The position numbers and the translations under genes were made by a program. The notes beneath the pieces were generated by a model. The model was not told the DNA's origin and ran no database searches. It was given only the letters and a program-made list of their open reading frames with translations. From Epiperipatus broadwayi (taxonomy: Eukaryota > Onychophora > Udeonychophora > Euonychophora > Peripatidae), in contig JAQFVV010000152.1 of NCBI GenBank assembly GCA_028023455.1, positions 2,108,001 to 2,172,000 of the forward strand: a stretch of DNA of 64,000 nucleotides. Direction: 5' to 3'. Position 1 is the first letter of the stretch. Every line of letters begins with the position of its first letter. Below are positions 35,429 to 47,310 of the stretch, one piece after another.

Positions 35429-35430
35429 TT

Positions 35431-37170
35431 TCTTTACTTAAATTTTTATTTACTGAACCATGTCAGTTTTGTTTTTAAATTTAAACTGCTTTAGCTGGGG
35501 AGGGAAAGAAATCTTGAAAATATATATGAGAAACAATGTCTGTTTCAATATAAACAAAATGAATGAAAGATACATTTTAGAAAAGCCATCTGATCCCCAA
35601 TTATCTAAATAAAAGTCTTGCAACATAATACATTAGCCATGATAGATTTAAGTTATTTTTTTTCTACAGTCCATTTAATCAACCACAATAAATGTTAAAA
35701 ATTTTAAATTTTGTTAAATTATTTTCTGGTTACGCATATCAAATTACATATTTGTAATATTAGAAACCATCTATATATTTGTGCTGATATTCTTTAGGGG
35801 TACAAGAGGGACTATCTAGATGAGTTATTTATTTTAATTGTTGTAAATTTTATATTACAATCAGTGGATATATTCCTCAGGATGTGTGTTTGAGACATGC
35901 AAAATTTTAAATTCTAGGCAATTCATTTAATATTTAATAAGGAGTTTTTATTAATATTTTTTGCTAGGTTGTACTTATTTTCATGTATTAATCATTTAGA
36001 CAGATGAGTATTTCCTGCTATATATTTTAGTTATACACGATGCATTTTTTTTCTTGTTGTATGTTCATGCAAAGGTTGGCATACCTTTTATCCTATGATA
36101 TTTAGTATTTCTTTACTGGTTGCCCTTTATTACAGTCTACCACCTCAGTAAATTATTTTTATATTTTAGAAGTATAGTTGAAGATGTCTGATGATGAAGC
36201 ATTTTAATTATGGAAATGCTGTAATCTCTACATCATTTCAGGATCATGTTCATGTGTGGATGTAGTTAAATTATATATATGTTAAATCCTGACTTCGCTG
36301 TACTGTGCTTCTAAATTATTTACATATCAAACTTTTCATAGGTAGAGCAATATTATTCATCCAGGGATCATTGGAATGTGTGATAATATAATTAATATCT
36401 ATGTTTCACACATATAATGCACCACATAACGTTAAGCTAATGTTTTACGAGGCACATTGATAATTATGAAATAATAATGCTATGTAAACTGATTGTAGTG
36501 ATAAATACTGTCTCCAGTCATGACCACTTTATTAAATGATTTAAATTTATATAAAACGGTCAGTAATAATTTATATTTAAACTTGAATTAATGTCAAAGT
36601 TTACCCTATACTTTAAAGTTCCAAATAAAATTGTGTTCATTTTATTAATCTGAAAGTATTTAAAGTTATTTTGAGTTCAAATCCTACACACAATACTATA
36701 TATAAATAATTATCCAGAGTACAAGCCTCACACACTGTATCATAATTTTTTAGTACTTTTAGATAAAATGCGTTTTTAATTTTGTTGTTGTCATATTAAC
36801 AAATTGGTAAATTAAAATCCTCATTAGCTCTGCATCTTGTATTATTTACTGTAATACAATGTATTTATAATTTTTTGTAATAAGAATTTATTAGAGTCTC
36901 TTGTATCTCCCTGACCTAGTGAGATATAAAAAAAATGGATGTTATCGTCAAGTATGGTATCCAGGTGAAGACTGTCCTGGAGTTATAGATAATGATATTT
37001 GTTTTTGTATTGTTTATGATTACATATATGATACACACACAATTTGGACAATGATTTTCTAGTTTTAGGATTGACTTTGCTGGGTTATATTTGCACATTT
37101 GTCTTTTACAATATATATTTTTAACTTCCTGCTTCTAACACTTTTGCTAATCATTTATTTTTCATATTTC
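35431..37170. other. Non-coding AT-rich DNA
   Basis: No gene was recognised. A CTGATGATGAAGC block at about 36190 resembles PLE or LINE 3' regions but cannot be assigned. Confidence 0.4.
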
Positions 37171-37171
37171 T

Positions 37172-37266
37172 CATGTGTCATAGCATCAGCCAGGAAGCGA
37201 ACCCGCTAACCCGGGACAATTGCTTGTAAAGCAATGGTCACTGACCTCTCGACCACCAATGCTTGT
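37172..37266 (-). mobile_element. tRNA-derived SINE, folds as a tRNA-like head
   Basis: The minus strand reads GGTGGTCGAGAGGTCAGTG (A box), then an anticodon-like arm ATTGC-TTTACAA-GCAAT with a perfect 5 bp stem, then B box GGGTTCGCTTCC, then GATGCTATGACACATG. The tail shared with 35.3 kb marks it as a SINE family member rather than a tRNA gene. The acceptor ends do not pair well. Confidence 0.75.
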
Positions 37267-37269
37267 CAA

Positions 37270-37890
37270 TTTTGTTTTTGCATATTTTTGGGACCTCATT
37301 TTATTTTAATTCATGAATTTTCAAAACATCATCATTACTTAACTGACTGAATTTTCAAAACACTATAAATTTTAAATTGCTTGAATTTTTCTCTTGTTTT
37401 TGAATCTCACATCTTAAACAAGCTTAATTTTTTTATTAACTTATTTTAAATCTATTTATTTTAACAGTAATATACTTAAATGAGACTTTTTGCAATGCAT
37501 TCCATACATTCTTTTCATTTTTGATAAGATGAATGGTTTTAACATAGTTTATATAACTTATTAGTTTCTCTTACATTTAAACACTTTTCATAACAAACCT
37601 ATTATATTATTTATTATTATTTTAAAATATAATATTTAATAATTTTATTATAACATTTGAATATTAACTTTCATTATTACATTTAAAGCTTTATTTTAAA
37701 CTATTTGTTCTATTTTATGTATTTTTCTTTCCAAGTTTGATATTGCTATATTTATTAGATATCTTCATATCATTGAAAACTTGCTCACTGCTATGTGGAA
37801 AATCACATGGTTGACAATGAAATGAGTAAGACATTATTCATTTTAATATATATATATATTTCTCTGTATGTATATATATATTCTATTTTT
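37270..37890. other. Non-coding AT-rich DNA
   Basis: Nothing is recognised; there is a (TA)n at about 37846-37858. Confidence 0.4.
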
Positions 37891-37892
37891 CA

Positions 37893-38100
37893 GTACTTTG
37901 GTATTAATCTTGCTATGATATATTATTCTAGTGATGTATTATTTTAAGTTTGCACTATATTTAAAATAATGCCTCCATGTAATGTGTGGACAAAGTTACT
38001 CGATAAAATTTGTCTGCAGATCCCATGAAGACATTATTTTAAACATATTGCAAACTTAGAATAATATCTCACCATGAGATATTAGCAAGTGTAATATAAA
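37893..38100. mobile_element. Foldback element, ~60 bp arms
   Basis: TATTATTTTAAGTTTGCAC (37908-37968 arm) is mirrored at 38028-38088 (GCAAACTTAGAATAATATC). It is preceded by CAGTACTTTGGTATTA, which also precedes the next foldback at 38595. Confidence 0.7.
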
Positions 38101-38594
38101 AGTTAAAATCTAAAAAAAAATATGGAGACATGTATTCATCTTAGAAAAAGGAAAAAAGAAATTATGATCCTAAATAAAACAGATACTTGTGGGTTGTGCC
38201 ATATTATTGTGATACTTCATGTCTTCAAAGACATCCCCCCCCTCCTGATATAGTATGGAGTTTTGCATCACTATACATCACATATAATATCAAATCCTAA
38301 ATCTAAAAAAAATATGTAATTTCCAATGATGGACAGATTTATTTATTATGGAATAAGGGGAAATTATGAAAAAAAATGTGAAACATTTTTTACGTGGCAA
38401 CTTGTAACAAAGTTTTAGATTTTTGTTATTTGTTTAACCTAAAATAAATGGTGCAGTGTAAGATAAAGTTGGACATTTATCTTAAAGTGGATATATTTTA
38501 AATATCTTAAAAAAACAACACAAATATAAAAAGATTAACTTGTAAATGTATATAAACATTTAGCAAAAAAAACATAAATATAACAAGTTTTATC

Positions 38595-38865
38595 AGTACT
38601 TTGGTATTAGAGCTGTGACACAGAGCATATATTATACCTACTGCACCTGTTCACTTTCATATCAATCCACTGATAAGTTTATAATCTTGGGATCTGACCA
38701 AAATAATGTGTACGCAGATCTTGTACATGCCTTTTTTAGCAAAAAAAAAAGAACATGACCATGGATGTTGCACATGGTATTTTGGCAAGATATACAAAGT
38801 TATCGGGAGGTTGATACAAATGTCAACAGGTGCAGTAGGTCTAATACATGCTCTGTGTATTTATT
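38595..38865. mobile_element. Foldback element, ~95 bp arms
   Basis: ACAGAGCATATATTATACCT...CTACTGCACCTGTT (38620-38712) is mirrored at 38762-38855 (AACAGGTGCAGTAGGTCTAA). The loop is about 50 bp. It has the same left flank, CAGTACTTTGGTATTA, as 37.9 kb. Confidence 0.75.
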
Positions 38866-38917
38866 ATTTTTAAAAAAACCATATTACTTACAAATAATGG
38901 AGTATTGTCATATTTAT

Positions 38918-39010
38918 ATAAACATTATGGATATTCATACAGAAAAAGTAGTCTTTAAAACTTATATATTATAAAGACTATCTTTTCTGTATGAATGTCC
39001 ATAATATTTA
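38918..39010. repeat. Short perfect-looking hairpin, ~40 bp arms
   Basis: ATTATGGATATTCATACAGA and TCTGTATGAATGTCCATAAT pair around an AT-rich centre containing AGTCTTTA/TAAAGACT. Confidence 0.8.
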
Positions 39011-39520
39011 TTTAAATATTATATAATAATGTAAAAAAGTGATTAATCTAATGATGTCTTTATAAACAAAAAAAGATTAATAATAATAAATATCATAATT
39101 CTGATTAATTAAGTATTGTTATTTTAAAATTTAATCATATGTAAAAAAATTCATATGTTAAATAATATGTTATAGTGTTCCTAATAATCAATTTTAAAAA
39201 ATCACAGCAACTTGCTGAAGTACAAGAAATATAAATTTGGATCCGTTTTATTCTCTTGTAAGAGATTTAACATATTTTGTTTATTTAATCATCATCAACC
39301 TTATGTCAGGTTAAAAAACAGCAACAATAAGTGAAGGGGAGGGGCTCCTTTTTACTTTCAATTGCATTCATGAGGAATTGGAGAATTAATAAATGTTTTC
39401 ATGGATTGCTGTCTCATTTAACTAGAAAACAAATATTTGATCTTCAATATAAACAAGGAACAGTTGGAAATTTGGATATTGATTTAATTTTTTAATAAAA
39501 TAAATCACTGGATAAAAACG
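39011..39520. other. Non-coding DNA
   Basis: Nothing is recognised. Confidence 0.4.
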
Positions 39521-39524
39521 TGTT

Positions 39525-40075
39525 ATTAAACAGGCAAAGCTCTATACAGCAGTGCCACTCATGCAAGCCAGAGTAATCAATGGATTTAAGAAGGCTTGTG
39601 CACAAAATCCCTATCTAGTCCAATATCCCCAGATTAGTTTCTAGCTTGTGACTTTTTCATGGAGAAGCCTCAGATCTGAGAGCACTGGACCTAGATCTTA
39701 GAATCCAATGCAACACTCCAGCAGCCACCTTTATCTCTACTTAACTACAAAACTATGAAAATAAATATTTTCAATCCAAGCTCATTAGCTTATATAGTCA
39801 TATAGGTCTGTTTTATAGTTAAGTAGAGATAAAATGTGGCTGCTGTAGTGCTGCATTGAAACCTAAGACCTAGATGTAATGCTCTCAGATCTGAGGCTCC
39901 TCACTGACAAAAGCCACAAACTAGAACCTAGTCTGGGGATATTGGATGAGTACACACTAGATAGGGATTTTGTGCACAAGCCTTTTAGCATCCATTGATT
40001 ACTCTGGCTTGCACTGAGTGGCATTACTGTATGGAGAGTTTTGCCTGTTTTAATAACAGTTATGAGCAATCATAA
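39525..40075. mobile_element. Large foldback with hammerhead-like motifs in both arms
   Basis: The left arm is 39525-39760 and the right arm 39815-40075. Shared landmarks in opposite senses are CAGAGTAATCAATGGAT, TTTTGTGCACAAGCC, CAATATCCCCAGA and GTAGAGATAAAATGTGG. The spacer at about 39761-39815 contains AGTCATATAGGTCTG, which returns inverted at about 40195. Each arm has the GAAAC-like and TGGGGATATTGG core (39622-39668 minus, 39895-39942 plus) with mutated CTGATGA boxes. Confidence 0.75.
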
Positions 40076-40194
40076 GAAATGGTGATGATGTGGTGTTTAG
40101 TGCTTTAATACCAATTCTGCCTAATAGGATAGTGGTAGGTATGGTTATTAAAGAACCAAAGACACCAAAATGTATGGGTAGTGAACTGATTTCA

Positions 40195-40515
40195 GACCTA
40201 TATGACTATATAATCTAATGAGCTTGCATTGAAAATATTATTGTTTTCAATTTTATTCTCATAGTTTTGTAGTTAAGTAGAGATAAAAGGTGGCTGCTGA
40301 AGGATTGCAGGTGCAGTGCTTTCAGATATGAGACTCCTCACTGATGAAAGCCACAAGATAGAAACTAGTCTGGGGATATTGGATGAGTAGGCAGTAGATA
40401 GAGATTTTGTGCACAAGCCTTCTGGCATAAATTGATTACTCTGGCTTCCACTGAGTGGCACTACTGTATGGAGAGTTTTGCCTGTTTTAATAACAAAAAT
40501 ATGAGCAATCATAAG
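40195..40515 (+). mobile_element. Third arm copy (half foldback) with best-preserved hammerhead core
   Basis: This is a direct repeat of the 39.8-40.07 kb arm (AGTTAAGTAGAGATAAAA, TTTTGTGCACAAGCCTT, GGAGAGTTTTGCCTG) plus part of the foldback's spacer. So the locus has arm, inverted arm and a second copy of that arm, probably from nested insertion or unequal exchange. Confidence 0.75.
40335..40376 (+). ncRNA. Minimal hammerhead ribozyme-like motif, best copy
   Basis: Core CTGATGA is at 40341-40347 and GAAA at 40361-40364. C40365 pairs with G40368 around loop TA, and A40364 pairs with T40369. The predicted cleavage is after C40370. Helix I is six pairs between 40335-40340 (TCCTCA) and 40371-40376 (TGGGGA), one of them G-T. 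Helix II (40348-40360) is eroded, but sister copies suggest an original AAGC/GCTT stem with loop CAYAA. The two-pair helix III matches the minimal hammerheads reported in Penelope-like elements. Self-cleavage by this copy is doubtful because of helix II. Confidence 0.6.
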
Positions 40516-40689
40516 AAATGGTGATCATGTAATATTTAATGGTTTAATAAAAAAGTGCATAACAGAGAGCTTAAAACTAAGAGTAAAAATGTTTTGACTA
40601 TTTATTGTGAACACTAGTCTAAAAAATATTTGGTTTTTGATCATTTATAAGTTAATCAAACTGTATTTAAAAGTATTTTTAATAAGGTA

Positions 40690-41785
40690 AAACATATCCA
40701 AGTATTGAGAGAAGTTATAGAAAGGATCAATGAATATGAATTGTCATTATACTTTGGATTTGTAAATTATGAAAAGGCATTTGATTCTAAAAGCATTTTT
40801 TCAGTGATTGAAGCATTGGATCATCAAGTTATATATCCAGGATATCATTATATTCTGAAGAATATTTATAAAAATGCAATAACAACAATTAGATTACACA
40901 ATGATACTAGAAATGTTAACATTGAAAAGGTATAAGACTCCATATCTCCAAAACATTTTATGGTAGTGATTTTGTGGATTAAATTGGAAAGTTAAAGTAG
41001 TAAAAGTAAGTGAATATTATTTAAATCCATTTAGATTTTGCAGATGTTGTAGTTGCTTTTGCAAATAATGTTTTAGAGCGTCAGGAAATGTTGTAGGAGT
41101 TATCAGATGAAAGTAAGAAAGTAGGACTAAAGTTAATATTAAAAAAACTAAAGTAGTGTTCAATGGATTTTTTCAAAAGATGAAAATAAACATTGACTAT
41201 GATGAGTTAAAAGACATTAACAAATACAAATACCTTGGTCAGATTATTACTACAGATGGAAAAATAATGGATGAAATTAATCATAGAATTAAACTTGGTT
41301 GGAGTGCTTTTGATAGAAGTAACTTAATACTAAAAGAAATTTTGCCTATCTATTTGAAAAGGAAGAGTTTTAATAAATGTATTTTAACAAGTTCTTATTT
41401 ATGGATCTGAACCTTCACACCACTCATAAAAGTATGGAGAGATGCATGTTAGGAATAACAAGAAGAGATCAAAAATGCAATATATGGGTAAGAGAACAAA
41501 CAGGTGTTACTGACCTCATTGAAAAAATTAAAAGATTGAAGTGGAGTTGGGCTGGACATATTGCTAGAAAAGATGATATAATAGATGGACAATTGAAATC
41601 TTAAACTGGATTCCAAGAGATCGTAAAAGACCCAGAAAGAGTCAACATGTGAGATGGATGGATGAAATAAGAAAGGGTTCCAGGGTGATGTAGAGAAGAA
41701 AGGCTAGATATTGGAGAAGATGGACAGAACTTGGAGAGACCTTTAACCTGCAGTGGATTAATAGTGGTTGACAGTGATGAATAAT
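40690..41785 (+). pseudogene. Second LINE remnant: RT and C-terminal region, RTE/Craft-like style
   Basis: Three successive frames read LREVIERINEYELSLYFGFV and NYEKAFDS (40705-40935), then YKYLGQIITTDGKI, IKLGWSAFDRS (41156-41410), then MERCMLGITRRDQKCNIWVR, LKWSWAGHIARKDD (41377-41604), then RPRKSQHVRWMDEIRK to about 41690. This is the order of a widespread animal LINE RT family. At about 41034 the catalytic FADD box reads FADV, and the PQG region is lost. Endonuclease is absent. It ends near 41785 in an AATAATA-type tail. It is a clearly old copy with many frameshifts. Clade naming is tentative. Confidence 0.85.
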
Positions 41786-41789
41786 AATA

Positions 41790-42860
41790 GAAAGAATAAT
41801 ATAAATATTAAGTTTCATTAAAGTATATTTTAATTATAATACTATATGATTTAAATATGTTGAATAGTTATTGAATATTAACTTTACTTTTAAATTAAAT
41901 AAAATATATAAGATAGAACAAGTGGGGTAAACATTTTTATTATCAAGATTTTAACAAATTTAAAATTGAACTACACTTGAAATTATAATATAAAGATGAA
42001 ATAACTTTCATGAAAATTTTTACACATCGAATAATCATTTTGCACATTTGATTTTATAATTTATTTGTATTTATTATGCAAGAGTACAGGTATCAAGGAG
42101 AATATTTTAATTTGAAAAAATATTTGAAACATGAATATTTTAAAACATAAAAATATTTCTGCCCAACATTATAAATAAAATATCTATGAGTAATGCGTAT
42201 AGGACACAAACTTCAGTGAGAATAATTGAAAAGTACATAGGAATAAGCATATTTTTGTTCTGATGTGAATCCAGATGTGCTAGTTTAGAGTTGTGCTAAA
42301 TTATGTGTTATGTATATGCCAATTGTTGAGATATTTATCAATATATTTATTTATTGTTATTATTTAATATTTCTATATTATAATAATTATTTTTAGGTAA
42401 TTTAATTTCTTATTTTTCTTATCGTTGGTTCTCATTTCAATTCATTTATTCATCTAATTATATATCTTAATTTACAGTTTATAAGACATAAGTAATAATT
42501 ATTAAGATCAAGTATTTTTTAGTATATTATGAATATTACTTTCTTTAAAGTATAATTAAGATCCCATCTTAGAATTTATATTTTCAATGCATTGGCCATC
42601 ATGGATATATCTGTGGCAGAAATAAGACATAGTTGCTTATTAGTTAGATAATGGCACTTAAAAGTTAAAAATATTTATAAGTCTGGATTAAAAAAAAAGA
42701 TTTTTAAAATTCTCTTTTTCATGCTCCACACTTTTTAAGTCTTATTTTATAAATTTATGATTCACCATTTTCTATAAAATATATTTGTTTTCAAGTGATA
42801 AGTTAGATACATAAAATTAACTTGTCCAACATATGGCATATATTAGTTTATGTTTGATTT
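41790..42860. other. Non-coding AT-rich DNA
   Basis: Nothing is recognised. Confidence 0.4.
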
Positions 42861-42865
42861 ACTCT

Positions 42866-43010
42866 GTTACAATATATATATATGTTGATACGGATATTTT
42901 CATGGGTTGCATATATGTAAAACATATTGTGCGGGTTCATCCGTGTTAAAATATTTTAAATATAGATATATTGACGTTTTGACTTGGTAACACAAGTCAT
43001 CCACAGAGTA
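42866..43010. mobile_element. Solo PLE flank repeat next to GTTACAA(TA)n
   Basis: GTTACAA(TA)n at 42866-42882 is followed by sequence matching the reverse complement of the 27.0-27.2 kb PLE flank: TTTCATGGGTTGCATATATG, GGGTTCATCCGTG and ACACAAGTCATCCAC. It breaks off into an A-run at about 43010, where the 310 bp repeat starts. Confidence 0.7.
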
Positions 43011-43021
43011 ATAAAAAAAAA

Positions 43022-43329
43022 GTCTAGTTTACTTTTACTAATTAAAATAATCATTTCCATTTTATATAATAGAATTAATTAAATTATTGTACATTGTTTT
43101 TTATCTTTAAATCTTTCAAGTCTTTCTCGTAATATTTAGTTTTAAAACTTTTTTTTATTAAAGTTTTTTTTTAATAATTTTTCATCTGTGTGATTTTATA
43201 TATTAGAGTTTAGATGATTTTTAATTTTCAATTTTTAATTATTAAAAAAGAAGTTTTTATTTGCGAACTTTTATTTTTCATGTCTAATTTTTTAAAAAAA
43301 ATAATGCAATGGCATATGTGCCCGTTACA
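43022..43329. repeat. 310 bp direct repeat, left copy
   Basis: It starts CTAGTTTACTTTTACTAATT and ends near ATGTGCCCGTTACAT. It matches 45596-45913 closely. No coding content is seen. Confidence 0.82.
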
Positions 43330-45595
43330 TATCAGTAATCTTGCTTAAAAAATATAAACAAAAAAAAATATTTTACTTAGGGTTAGTAATTACGGTACAC
43401 AATTAATGAAGACATTTGATTAGTAATTCTACAAAGGTACTATATACAAAAAAGAAAAATGTTGACTATCATTTTCCTATGAACAATCTACGTTCACGCC
43501 TCCTCCCCCCAAGAATTTTATTTTCTCTATATTTCATTTTTAGACACACAGCATGACAAGCAAATTATTTATTTAGGAAAGTTGCATTGAAGTGAATACA
43601 TTTTAAAAGATAATGGGTTTATACGTGTATATTTGCAGCACAATTATATATACCACCAACTTATTTATGACTGATTGAAGTGCTTAAATAGGGTTACACT
43701 GAAGTAAAATCCCAAAGGCACTCATTGTAAGGTACTATGTTTACAATCATAAACTTATGTGGCTGTGCATGCCTATACACATTTAAAAAAACATATTAAT
43801 TGCAACCTTTTGACTTTTTTTTATAAAAATAAAATTACAGTTTTAAAATTATTAATATCTTTACTTTCTTGTTTTTAATATATGTGTTATTTCTTTTTGG
43901 CAGTGCTTTTATAAGATTTAAAGTATACGGTAGATAAAAATATTTCATTAAAAAAAATTTACTCAAAGTACTCGTGGTTTATTAAACATCGGCTCACGTT
44001 GGGTGGCCAATTATAATGGTCAGAATGAATAAGTGGAATTTGCAGTCTTACCGTATCTGCACTACAGAGTGCCACTAGGCTACTTGAACCTAGAAAATTT
44101 ATAGAGTAGGCAGATATGCACTGTTAAGATTAACTTTACATATATATGGTTTTATTCTGACCATCAGCCCAATGCCACTAGCTCAGTGAGATGCAGATTT
44201 ATAAAATAATTCTTATCTAAAAATATTTTCAATATTAAAAAAATAATAAAAACCACTGCCATAATAACACACACAAACATTTATTTAAACATATATAAGA
44301 TTTAAAATTATTTTAGTATCACTTTTACTTTAAAATTTAACTTACATTTTAACTTGGATTTTAGAATTTAATTTATGTTTAACTTTTATAAGTTCACACA
44401 GATGAGTTTAATATTTTATTAGAGTGTTGAGTATGAATAGACTACATAGATTGCATTTGAAAAGAAAATATTTTATCCCTGATTTAACCTTAGGCCAAAA
44501 GTTCGCAGTCAAACCAACGCCAATCTATCTGATATATCGATGTATTCAATGCAGCATGAATACGACAGCACCAATACCATACTGTCAGGAATGTACATCT
44601 GAACAGCATGGTTATAGAAGACATTGACTCTCATCCAGACAGGAATACTACATCTGTCTGATGAGAAGAGCAATAAAAAAAACTCCATAGGAAGGGACTG
44701 CATTTTCCATCTTACTATCCCATTCCATAGGCAAAAAGGAGGTGTGCAGCATATAATGCGATCCTGCACATAGTGAACCTCATACTACATTTACTAATTA
44801 CACCAATATATCCAATCCATTGACCCAATTTAACTATGAAACAAATAACCTAAGATTACCCTCCCTTAAACTAACATAACTTTACGAATCTATGCAGCCA
44901 TTCATGCCCATCTTACATTTAACATTTATTAAAAGTTGTTTATACAAAAAAAAAAAAATCATAATAAAAATTTAAAAGAACAAAAAAATAAATTAATGGA
45001 AATGATTTTTTTTTTTTTTAAAAAAAAACATTCAATAAAATAATTAATAAATAATTTAGTCAGATAGGAAATTCTACTTCTATTTAAATATTGAGAAGTT
45101 TTTGAAATTAAAGTTCTTACTGTTTTGAAAATGTTCATTAACTATATAGTTCTTACTGTTTTTAAAAAAAGTCCATAGTTTCTAATTGCTTGTAATTTGG
45201 AAGGTGTTAATTCCCACAAAGTCATGAGGAGATCAGTGTGCAGTTAGCCATTGGTCCTTTATTGTAGCTGGTATTTAATTGCCGGGCCCAGATGTCCTAT
45301 AGTCCACAATATGGGAAAACAATGTTTCATTTTTTTAGAACAACTGAAGGAATTGAAAGTGCATCTTTCAATCCCTTCTCCTCCAATTCTCTCTGACTTA
45401 ACACATATCACCTCTCTCAATCACATCTCTTTCCTTTTATAATCAACTTTCGGATCGAGTGTGCATTACATCATGATGATGATGACCCTTTCATTGAGGT
45501 CCATTTCCTGAGGGATTTCTTTTATTGGCTATTAGTTTCTATTGTTTTTTCTCTCCTATCTGACCTTTACTTCTACATTTTGGAATGCCCAAGGG
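43330..45595. other. Interior between the 310 bp direct repeats
   Basis: No protein domain was recognised. At 44017-44163 a 147 bp block starts TGGTCAGAAT and ends ATTCTGACCA (perfect 10 bp inverted ends). Just left of it, 43995-44009 resembles a tRNA-Lys primer-binding site on the minus strand, with a one-base insertion. 44424-44870 has higher complexity, and a 67-codon frame there (44424-44627) has scattered Cys but no known motif. 44950-45030 is A/T homopolymer-rich. Confidence 0.4.
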
Positions 45596-45913
45596 CTAGT
45601 TTACTTTTACTAATTAAAATAATCATTTCCATTTTATACAATAGAATTAATTAAATTATTGTACATTGTTTTTTATCTTTAAATCTTTCAAGTCTTTTTC
45701 TTAATATTTAGTTTTAAAACTTTTTCTTTTCTTTTTTTTTATTAGTTTTCTTTTAATAATTTTTCATCTGTGCAATTTTATATATTAGAGTTTAGATGAT
45801 TTTTTAATTTTCAATTTTTAATTATTAAAAAAGAAGTTTTTATTTGCAAACTTTTATTTTTCATGTCTAATTTTTAAAAAAATGAATGTAACGGCGTATG
45901 TGCCCATTACAAT
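45596..45913. repeat. 310 bp direct repeat, right copy
   Basis: It is the second copy of 43022-43329, ending ATGTGCCCATTACAA(TA). Longer T-runs account for most of the length difference. Confidence 0.82.
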
Positions 45914-46030
45914 ATATTGAGACAGGAATACTGTCCCTCATATAAATATTTATAAGAACCCCACCCCATTCAATAACGTCTAGCGTGATTCAGTCTAATT
46001 GGAAACGCAATAAAGTTGTGATTCGTTAAA
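45887..46030 (+). promoter_or_regulatory. LTR-like promoter/polyadenylation block
   Basis: TGTAACGGCG at 45887 is followed by TATAAATA at 45941, an initiator-like CAATAACG about 30 bp downstream, and AATAAA at 46009-46014. This compact TATA, start, AATAAA order is typical of the U3-R of small LTRs. No matching second LTR or PBS was found, so a solo LTR fragment is only a possibility. Confidence 0.3.
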
Positions 46031-46615
46031 AATGAAAAATAAAATCATAATTTTGATTTTTAGTATTGATGGATTTAAATAGAATGTTATATCATCTTAT
46101 TTTATTTTTTTTTTATCTGTCTCAATAAAAAAAAAAGAAAGAAATTAATTACCCAATCATTAAAAAGAAAGAAAAAGGATACTTGAGTTAAACTGAGGCA
46201 GTATTCAAATTAGACACGTCGTTGAAGAAAGAAGAAATTTTTTTTTCTCTCTATCGTCTTACACAGAGGGCTTTAACAAAACGTGAAAATAAAAATAAAA
46301 AGTTTTACTAGAGAAATTATAATGAAACTGGAATAAATTAAGAGCTTCACTCTCTCCACGCTGTGCCATGACTTTCCATCAATAAAATAACCCGCCTTCG
46401 TTTGAATAAAGTGGACCGTAAAACTGGAAGGTAATTTTTATAAAATACTAAAACATAATAATCAAATATTACAAAGTGAATTTTCGAACTAATTGCGTAG
46501 AATTTGTTCAATAAATATTAAGACATCTTTATTATATTTTTATGTTTGACCGAATTATAAATGCTTGACTGCTTATAAGGTTCTTACCTTGAATGAATTA
46601 TTGTATAAACTATAA
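46031..46615. other. Non-coding stretch
   Basis: Nothing is firmly recognised. The last 75 bp resemble a decayed unit of the following satellite. Confidence 0.35.
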
Positions 46616-47290
46616 ATGCCTCAATTATCAAATGATAAATACTCTATAAATCATAAGTATTTAACTGCTTTTAAACTCATTGTAATGTAATAAAGTTTAT
46701 GTGTAAGAATATGCTTCTACATTTGGCTAAAATATAAATGCCTCAATTATCAAATGATAAATACTCTATAAATCATAAATATTTAACTGCTTTTAAACTC
46801 ATTGTAATGTAATAAAGTTTATGTGTGAGGATATGCTTCTACATTTGGCTAAAATATAAATGCCTCAATTATCAAATGATAAATACTCTATAAATCATAA
46901 ATATTTAACTGCTTTTAAACTCATTGTAATGTAATAAAGTTTATGTGTGAGGATATGCTTCTACATTTGGCTAAAATATAAATGCCTCAATTATCAAATG
47001 ATAAATACTCTATAAATCATAAATATTTAACTGCTTTTAAACTCATTGTAATGTAATAAAGTTTATGTGTGAGGATATGCTTCTACATTTGGCGAAAATA
47101 TAAATGCCTCAATTATCAAATGATAAGATACTCTATAAATCATAAATACTTATCTGCTTCTAAATTTACTATAATGTCACAAAGATTATGTGTAAAAATA
47201 TACTTCCATACTTGGCTAGAGTATGAATGTTTTAATTATCAAATGATAAGATAACGAAATGTTATATAAATCATAAATGTTTAATTACTA
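46616..47290. repeat. Satellite array 1, 122 bp unit, ~5.5 copies
   Basis: ATGCCTCAATTATCAAATGA starts units at 46616, 46738, 46860, 46982 and 47104, and a diverged unit starts at 47227. Internal units are nearly identical and outer ones diverged, as expected for unequal exchange. Confidence 0.93.
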
Positions 47291-47310
47291 CCAAATTTCT
47301 TCTCACAAAG

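Noticed and set aside
37172-37266. Possible functional tRNA-Val gene (anticodon-like TAC in a good stem)
   Set aside because: The acceptor stem does not pair, and the tail is shared with other dispersed copies; a SINE fits better.
43022-45913. Intact LTR retrotransposon bounded by the 310 bp repeats
   Set aside because: No protease, RT or integrase motif is present in the interior, the PBS-like site is in the wrong place, and there is no clear TG/CA boundary on both copies.
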